A DNA stretch of 64,000 nucleotides, taken from assembly GCF_028885415.1 (NCBI RefSeq), contig NZ_CP118527.1:6510001-6574000 (forward strand), read 5' to 3'. Every line of letters starts with the position of its first letter. Positions within the stretch are counted from its first letter, which is position 1. A model generated the notes under the pieces. That model saw only the letters and a program-made list of their open reading frames with translations. It made no database searches and had not been told where the DNA came from. A program made the translations under genes and the position numbers. Shown in pieces: positions 60,338 to 64,000 of the stretch. This DNA comes from Streptomyces coeruleorubidus. GTDB lineage: Bacteria > Actinomycetota > Actinomycetes > Streptomycetales > Streptomycetaceae.

Positions 60338-61060
60338 TCACAAGTCCAGCAGCCAGCGCCCGCCCCCTATCAGGGAGCACAGCGACACCGCATGGAAAAG
60401 AAACAGCCACAACGCCGCCGGCACATGCGTCAGCCGCGACAACTGGTCCGCGTCCGAGTCCCCCGCCCCGCCCCGGGCCCGCTTGGCCTGGAGCTCGAAC
60501 GCCGGACGCACCCCGCCGATCAGCAGGAACCACACCACCACGTACGCGAACGCCGCCTGGACCTGAGGGCCGGCCAGCCAGGACACCACGACGAACAGGC
60601 CGCCGGTGACGATCATGGTGAGGGCGCCGTAGGCGTTGCGGATCATCACCAGCATGGCCAGTAGCAGGGCCGTGGCCAGCCACAGCAGGAGCGTGATGCG
60701 GCCGGAGCCGAGCAGGGCCGCGCCGCCGAGGCCCAGCAGGGGCGGGGCGGTGTAGCCGGAGGCCGCGGTGAGGATCATGCCGATGCCGTACGGCTTGCCG
60801 CGGCTGACGGTCAGGCCGCTGGTGTCCGAGTGCAGCCGTATGCCGGTGAGGGTGCGGCCGGTGAGCAGGGCCACGAGCCCGTGTCCGCCCTCGTGGGCGA
60901 TGGTGATGGCGTTGCGGGAGATGCGCCACAGGCCGTGCGGGATCACCACGGCGAGCGCGACTGCCAGGGTCGCGATCACGACCCACAGGTCGGGGTCGGG
61001 CTGGGTGCCGGAGACCTCGTCCCAGAGGGAGGCGAGGGAGGCGGTTGCGGTGCTGTCCAT
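60338..61060 (-). CDS. M50-family membrane metallopeptidase
   Basis: A 240-residue membrane protein with about six TM helices. The zinc motif HEGGHGLVALL is in an early helix, and a conserved GYTAPPLLGLGGAALL follows. No PDZ domain is present, and a later LDG-type ligand motif is not obvious. It is the M50B-like type common in actinobacteria, with no known substrate. ATG 61060 is divergent from the SRAP gene. Confidence 0.85.
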   Translation of the reverse strand: MDSTATASLASLWDEVSGTQPDPDLWVVIATLAVALAVVIPHGLWRISRNAITIAHEGGHGLVALLTGRTLTGIRLHSDTSGLTVSRGKPYGIGMILTAASGYTAPPLLGLGGAALLGSGRITLLLWLATALLLAMLVMIRNAYGALTMIVTGGLFVVVSWLAGPQVQAAFAYVVVWFLLIGGVRPAFELQAKRARGGAGDSDADQLSRLTHVPAALWLFLFHAVSLCSLIGGGRWLLDL

Positions 61061-61110
61061 GTGCGGCGTTGGCTCCCTGTGGGCGAATGGAATCTGGCAG
61101 TGTGGCACGT

Positions 61111-61926
61111 ATGTGCGGACGGTATGCAGCGAGTCGTAGGCCAGAGGATCTCTCAGGAATCTTTGAGATCGAGAAGTGGGAGCCCGAGGAGACTCTGGAG
61201 CCCGACTACAACGTGGCGCCCACCAAAGAGGTCTACGCCGTCCTCGACCGCCCTCTGAAAGACGCGGACGACCCGCGACCGGTTCGGCAGCTGCGCAGGC
61301 TGAAGTGGGGGCTCGTCCCGTCCTGGTCGAAGACCCCCGAGGGCGGCGCCCGGATGATCAACGCCCGCGCGGAGACCGTCCACGAGAAGCCGTCCTACCG
61401 CCGCGCCTTCACCTCCCGGCGCTGCATCCTGCCCGCCGACGGCTACTACGAGTGGGTCACCGGCGGGCAGGAGCGCGAGCTGGAGGTCGAGGGCAAGAAG
61501 AAGCGGCCGCGCAAGCAGCCCTACTTCGTGACACCGGCGGACGGGTCGGTCTTCGCGATGGCCGGGCTGTACGAGTTCTGGCGGGACAAGACACTGCCGG
61601 ACGACCACCCGCAGGCCTGGTGGGTGACGTGCTCCGTCATCACCACCGAGGCCGAGCAGAGCCCGCTGGCGGTGTCCCCGGCGGACGGTCCGCGGACTCT
61701 GGCCGAAATCCACCCACGGATGCCGCTGATGCTGACACCCGAGCGCTGGGACGCCTGGCTGGACCCCTCCCGCACGGACGCCGACGACCTGCGCGAGCTG
61801 CTCGCCCCGCCGCCCGCCGGGCTGATGCGCGCCTACCCCGTCGCCACGGCCGTCAGCAACGTCCGCAACAACGGCCCCGAGCTGCTCAAGGAGCTGGAAG
61901 GGCCCGAAGAGGGCACACTCTTCTGA
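61111..61926 (+). CDS. SRAP-domain abasic-site shielding protein (YedK/HMCES)
   Basis: A 271-residue SRAP protein. Cys2 (MCGRYA) is the nucleophile that links to abasic sites in single-stranded DNA. The conserved YNVAPT Asn, DGYYEW Glu and EIHPRMP His complete the active site. The Lys-rich insert (GKKKRPRKQP) is typical of the family. ATG 61111 places Cys at position 2 after Met removal, which the mechanism needs. The following hydrolase gene starts 1 nt after its stop. Confidence 0.95.
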   Translation: MCGRYAASRRPEDLSGIFEIEKWEPEETLEPDYNVAPTKEVYAVLDRPLKDADDPRPVRQLRRLKWGLVPSWSKTPEGGARMINARAETVHEKPSYRRAFTSRRCILPADGYYEWVTGGQERELEVEGKKKRPRKQPYFVTPADGSVFAMAGLYEFWRDKTLPDDHPQAWWVTCSVITTEAEQSPLAVSPADGPRTLAEIHPRMPLMLTPERWDAWLDPSRTDADDLRELLAPPPAGLMRAYPVATAVSNVRNNGPELLKELEGPEEGTLF

Positions 61927-61927
61927 C

Positions 61928-62566
61928 GTGAGTTCCGACACGACCGAGATCGTCGAGACCGACGCCGGCCCCGCCCGTATCACCTGGCACGAGGCGAAGA
62001 AGGCCCGGCTGGTGCTCGCCGTCAGCCACGGCGCCGGCGGCGGCATCGAGGCCCGCGACCTGAAGGCCCTGGCCGCCGTCCTGCCCGCCCACGGCGTCAC
62101 CGTGGCCCGCGTGGAGCAGCCCTGGCGGGTGGCAGGGAAGAAGCTCGCCCCGGCGCCCAGGACCCTGGACCTCGGCTGGCGCGACGTCTGGCCCGCGCTG
62201 GTCGAGCCCGGACTGCCGGTGATCTCCGGCGGCCGCAGCGCCGGGGCCCGCGTGGCCTGCCGCACCGCCGGCGAACTCGGCGCCCACGCGGTCCTCGCCC
62301 TCAGTTTTCCCCTGCACCCGCCCGGCAAGCCCGAGAAGTCCCGCGCCGCCGAGCTGCTGGGTTCCGGGGTGCCCACCCTGGTCGTCCAGGGCGGGAACGA
62401 CCCGTTCGGGAAGCCCGAGGAGTTCCCCGAGGGGCCGCACGAGCTCGTCGAGGTGCCGTACGGCGATCACGGCTTCGCCGTCCCCAAGCGCGCGGAGATC
62501 ACGCAGGAAGAGGCAGTGGCGGTCATCACGGACGCGGTCGTGGAGTGGACCGGGTCACTCGGGTAA
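61928..62566 (+). CDS. Small alpha/beta hydrolase (Tex30/dienelactone-type)
   Basis: A 212-residue alpha/beta hydrolase. SHGAGGG forms the oxyanion region, [10 protein letters not shown] the nucleophile elbow, [10 protein letters not shown] the acid and [10 protein letters not shown] the His. It resembles the KANL3/Tex30 group rather than lipases. Substrate unknown. GTG 61928 begins 1 nt after the SRAP stop, so the pair is co-transcribed and continues towards sigR. Confidence 0.85.
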   Translation: MSSDTTEIVETDAGPARITWHEAKKARLVLAVSHGAGGGIEARDLKALAAVLPAHGVTVARVEQPWRVAGKKLAPAPRTLDLGWRDVWPALVEPGLPVISGGRSAGARVACRTAGELGAHAVLALSFPLHPPGKPEKSRAAELLGSGVPTLVVQGGNDPFGKPEEFPEGPHELVEVPYGDHGFAVPKRAEITQEEAVAVITDAVVEWTGSLG

Positions 62567-62572
62567 AGCTCC

Positions 62573-62600
62573 GGGAATGCCGGGGCGGCGAGCACTGTTG
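62573..62600 (+). promoter_or_regulatory. sigRp2, sigma-R-dependent autoregulatory promoter
   Basis: GGGAAT (62573-62578), an 18-nt spacer and GTTG (62597-62600) match the sigma-R consensus. It lies upstream of the long-form start at 62658, as for S. coelicolor sigRp2. Confidence 0.9.
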
Positions 62601-62657
62601 TGCGGGACGTACGTGCTGGAGACCAGCGCCGACGCCGTAGGAGAGGAAGTCCGCCGC

Positions 62658-62822
62658 ATGGGTTCGATCTACTGCCCGAGCCGCAGCAGCCGCCCCGACC
62701 TGGACTGGACGGTGCTGCACGCGGCCAGGACCGCCCCTATTCGGGCGGCGGGCGGACCGGATCGTCGTCTATCCTCCGATTCGGGTGAGACCGGTCTCGG
62801 TCTCACGAGAACACTCGAGGAG
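62658..62822 (+). other. N-terminal extension of the sigma-R' isoform
   Basis: ATG 62658 is in frame with sigR and adds exactly 55 residues (from [11 protein letters not shown]) before the short-form GTG. This matches the unstable sigma-R' isoform described in S. coelicolor, made from sigRp2 and turned over by proteolysis for transient output. Confidence 0.8.
62785..62806 (+). promoter_or_regulatory. Palindromic leader element before the short sigR start
   Basis: GTGAGACC/GGTCTCAC arms (62785-62792, 62799-62806) form an 8-bp hairpin. An overlapping perfect 12-bp palindrome GAGACCGGTCTC lies at 62787-62798. The two folds exclude each other. They sit 16 nt before the short-form GTG and within the long-form coding region. 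Confidence 0.55.
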
Positions 62823-63509
62823 GTGGGTCCGGTCACTGGGACCGACGCAGGGACCGAACACGGCCACGCGGAGCAGCCCGAGGGCCAGGGCGGCACGGGT
62901 GCGGAGACGGCCGCGGAGCGCAACGCGCGCTTCGAGCGGGACGCGCTCGAGTTCCTCGACCAGATGTACTCGGCCGCGCTGCGCATGACGCGCAACCCGG
63001 CCGACGCCGAGGACCTGGTGCAGGAGACGTATGCCAAGGCGTACGCGTCCTTCCACCAGTTCCGCGAGGGCACCAATCTCAAGGCGTGGCTGTACCGGAT
63101 CCTCACCAACACCTTCATCAACTCGTACCGCAAGAAGCAGCGTGAACCGCAGCGCTCCGCGGCCGAGGAGATCGAGGACTGGCAGCTCGCCCGTGCCGAG
63201 TCGCACATGTCGACGGGCTTGCGCTCCGCGGAGTCGCAGGCGCTCGACCACCTGCCCGACTCGGACGTGAAGGAAGCGCTCCAGGCGATCCCCGAGGAGT
63301 TCCGCATCGCCGTCTATCTGGCGGACGTCGAGGGCTTTGCCTACAAGGAGATCGCCGACATCATGGGGACACCCATCGGTACGGTGATGTCCCGGCTGCA
63401 CCGGGGCCGCCGTCAGCTGCGCGGCATGCTGGAGGACTACGCCCGTGACCGCGGGATGGTCCCGGCCGGCGCCGGAGAGTCGAACGAAGCGAAAGGCTCG
63501 GGGTCATGA
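62823..63509 (+). CDS. sigR: ECF sigma factor SigR (short, stable form)
   Basis: A 228-residue ECF sigma factor (S. coelicolor form 227). Region 2 includes [20 protein letters not shown] and [16 protein letters not shown]; region 4 includes [20 protein letters not shown]. Sigma-R directs the thiol/disulfide stress regulon (thioredoxins, mycothiol, proteases). GTG 62823 after GAGG gives the classic [15 protein letters not shown] start. It overlaps rsrA by ATGA. WblC, also in this window, is known to raise the stable form. Confidence 0.97.
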   Translation: MGPVTGTDAGTEHGHAEQPEGQGGTGAETAAERNARFERDALEFLDQMYSAALRMTRNPADAEDLVQETYAKAYASFHQFREGTNLKAWLYRILTNTFINSYRKKQREPQRSAAEEIEDWQLARAESHMSTGLRSAESQALDHLPDSDVKEALQAIPEEFRIAVYLADVEGFAYKEIADIMGTPIGTVMSRLHRGRRQLRGMLEDYARDRGMVPAGAGESNEAKGSGS

Positions 63510-63817
63510 GCTGCGGAGAGCCGCACGAGACGGATTGCAGCGAAATCCTCGATCATCTCTACGAGTTCCTCGACCGTGAGATGCCGGACTCGGACTGCGT
63601 GAAGTTCGAGCACCACTTCGAGGAGTGCTCGCCCTGTCTGGAGAAGTACGGGCTCGAGCAGGCCGTGAAGAAGCTGGTCAAGCGCTGCTGCGGGCATGAC
63701 GACGTGCCGGGCGACCTGCGCGACAAGGTCATGGGGCGGATCGAGCTGATCCGTTCCGGCCAGGCCGTCCCCGAGCAGGACGTCACGGCCTCGCCTGCCA
63801 CGCCGCAGGAGTCCTGA
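63506..63817 (+). CDS. rsrA: RsrA redox-sensing anti-sigma factor
   Basis: A 103-residue zinc-binding anti-sigma factor. Cys11, His37, Cys41 and Cys44 (HHFEECSPC) give the ZAS zinc site. Cys3, Cys31, Cys61 and Cys62 match the remaining conserved positions of S. coelicolor RsrA. Oxidation forms disulfides, ejects zinc and frees sigma-R. Its ATG overlaps the sigR stop, giving coupled expression. Confidence 0.97.
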   Translation: MSCGEPHETDCSEILDHLYEFLDREMPDSDCVKFEHHFEECSPCLEKYGLEQAVKKLVKRCCGHDDVPGDLRDKVMGRIELIRSGQAVPEQDVTASPATPQES

Positions 63818-63835
63818 CACTCCCGCGCTTTTCAA

Positions 63836-63858
63836 CTACCCCGCCTCTGAAGGGGTAG
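63836..63858 (+). terminator. Hairpin after rsrA (first)
   Basis: CTACCCC (63836-63842) with GGGGTAG (63852-63858), 19 nt past rsrA. Confidence 0.55.
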
Positions 63859-63890
63859 TCATCCTCGAACGCATCACTCGAACGTGCTAA

Positions 63891-63913
63891 TCCGCGGGTT
63901 ATCGGCCCGCGGA
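63891..63913 (+). terminator. Hairpin after rsrA (second)
   Basis: TCCGCGGG (63891-63898) with CCCGCGGA (63906-63913), 8-bp stem. It may be a second terminator or a leader element of the next gene. Confidence 0.45.
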
Positions 63914-63970
63914 GCCCCCTGTCGGCGTCCTAGGCTCCGGGCCTGACGGACATGGCCGGGGGAGGGGTGC

Positions 63971-64000
63971 ATGGAAGCGGTACCGGTGCGGGCACGGGTG
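63971..64000 (+). CDS. Start of a gene cut by the window edge
   Basis: ATG 63971 follows GGGGGAGG by about 6 nt and reads MEAVPVRARV to the window end. Too short to assign. Confidence 0.5.
   Translation, partial: MEAVPVRARV

Noticed and set aside
61075..61115. Sigma-R promoter in front of the SRAP gene
   Set aside because: A GGAAT is present (61089 area), but no GTT occurs at the 18-19 nt spacing required.

Overview
The window is high-GC actinobacterial chromosome, almost certainly Streptomyces. GC-rich third positions produce long antisense reading frames, and GTG starts and GTGA/ATGA overlaps are common. Recognisable Streptomyces genes include sigR-rsrA (with the 55-codon upstream sigma-R' start), wblC with a leader ORF and attenuator, a catR-like Fur gene beside a catalase, hisN, rsgA and aroA. 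About fifty protein genes and two identical initiator tRNA genes were assigned. No prophage, insertion sequence or CRISPR array was seen. The gene order closely parallels M. tuberculosis Rv3193c-Rv3210c as I remember it: moeZ, ATL, adnA/adnB, nudC, mrx1, uvrD2, whiB7, ABC1 kinase, DUF2342, Lon-like PDZ and UPF0182.

Layout. 0.1-6 kb: ferritin-like protein, small membrane protein, DUF3107, TetR regulator, acidic peptide, alpha/beta hydrolase and a DUF3152 metzincin-like protein with a 12-residue repeat. 6-6.15 kb: a decayed ABC-ATPase fragment. 6.3-11.1 kb: a tight four-gene operon (PelF-type GT4 glycosyltransferase, eight-TM membrane protein with an in-frame TTA codon, NAD-dependent epimerase, spherulin-4 family protein) that resembles galactosamine-polysaccharide modules. 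11.2-12.3 kb: moeZ behind a sigma-R promoter. 12.4-15.6 kb: tandem secreted TAP-like peptidase lipoproteins. 15.7-18.5 kb: a large flippase-like protein with a kinase-like middle. 18.7-32.4 kb: DNA repair and redox block (ATL, AdnA, AdnB, M20 peptidase, NudC, methyltransferase, mycoredoxin, UvrD2).

32.4-37.7 kb: wblC with an AT-rich autoregulatory promoter, leader ORF and attenuator; two small genes; ABC1 kinase; E1-like protein; YgjP-like metallopeptidase. 37.9-41.2 kb: TerD-AIM24 fusion plus two AIM24 paralogues. 41.3-50.4 kb: Nudix, DUF2342, SDR-like, MoaE, a 54-residue membrane protein, Lon-like protease, PPA1309 and UPF0182. 50.4-52.8 kb: two tRNA-fMet copies around a Sel1/TPR gene. 53.1-60.2 kb: Fur/catalase, CBS, HisN, TetR/SMR pair, RsgA and AroA. 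60.3-64 kb: M50 peptidase, SRAP, small hydrolase, sigR-rsrA and the start of another gene.

How it works together: the window holds both ends of a known Streptomyces stress circuit. WblC is induced when translation is inhibited and feeds sigR. Sigma-R acts through promoters of the form GGAAT-N18-GTT, and I can read three of these here: sigRp2, the mycoredoxin gene and moeZ. The AdnAB, UvrD2, ATL and SRAP genes add DNA-damage functions. The most novel-looking locus is the PelF/epimerase/spherulin operon with its bldA-type TTA codon.
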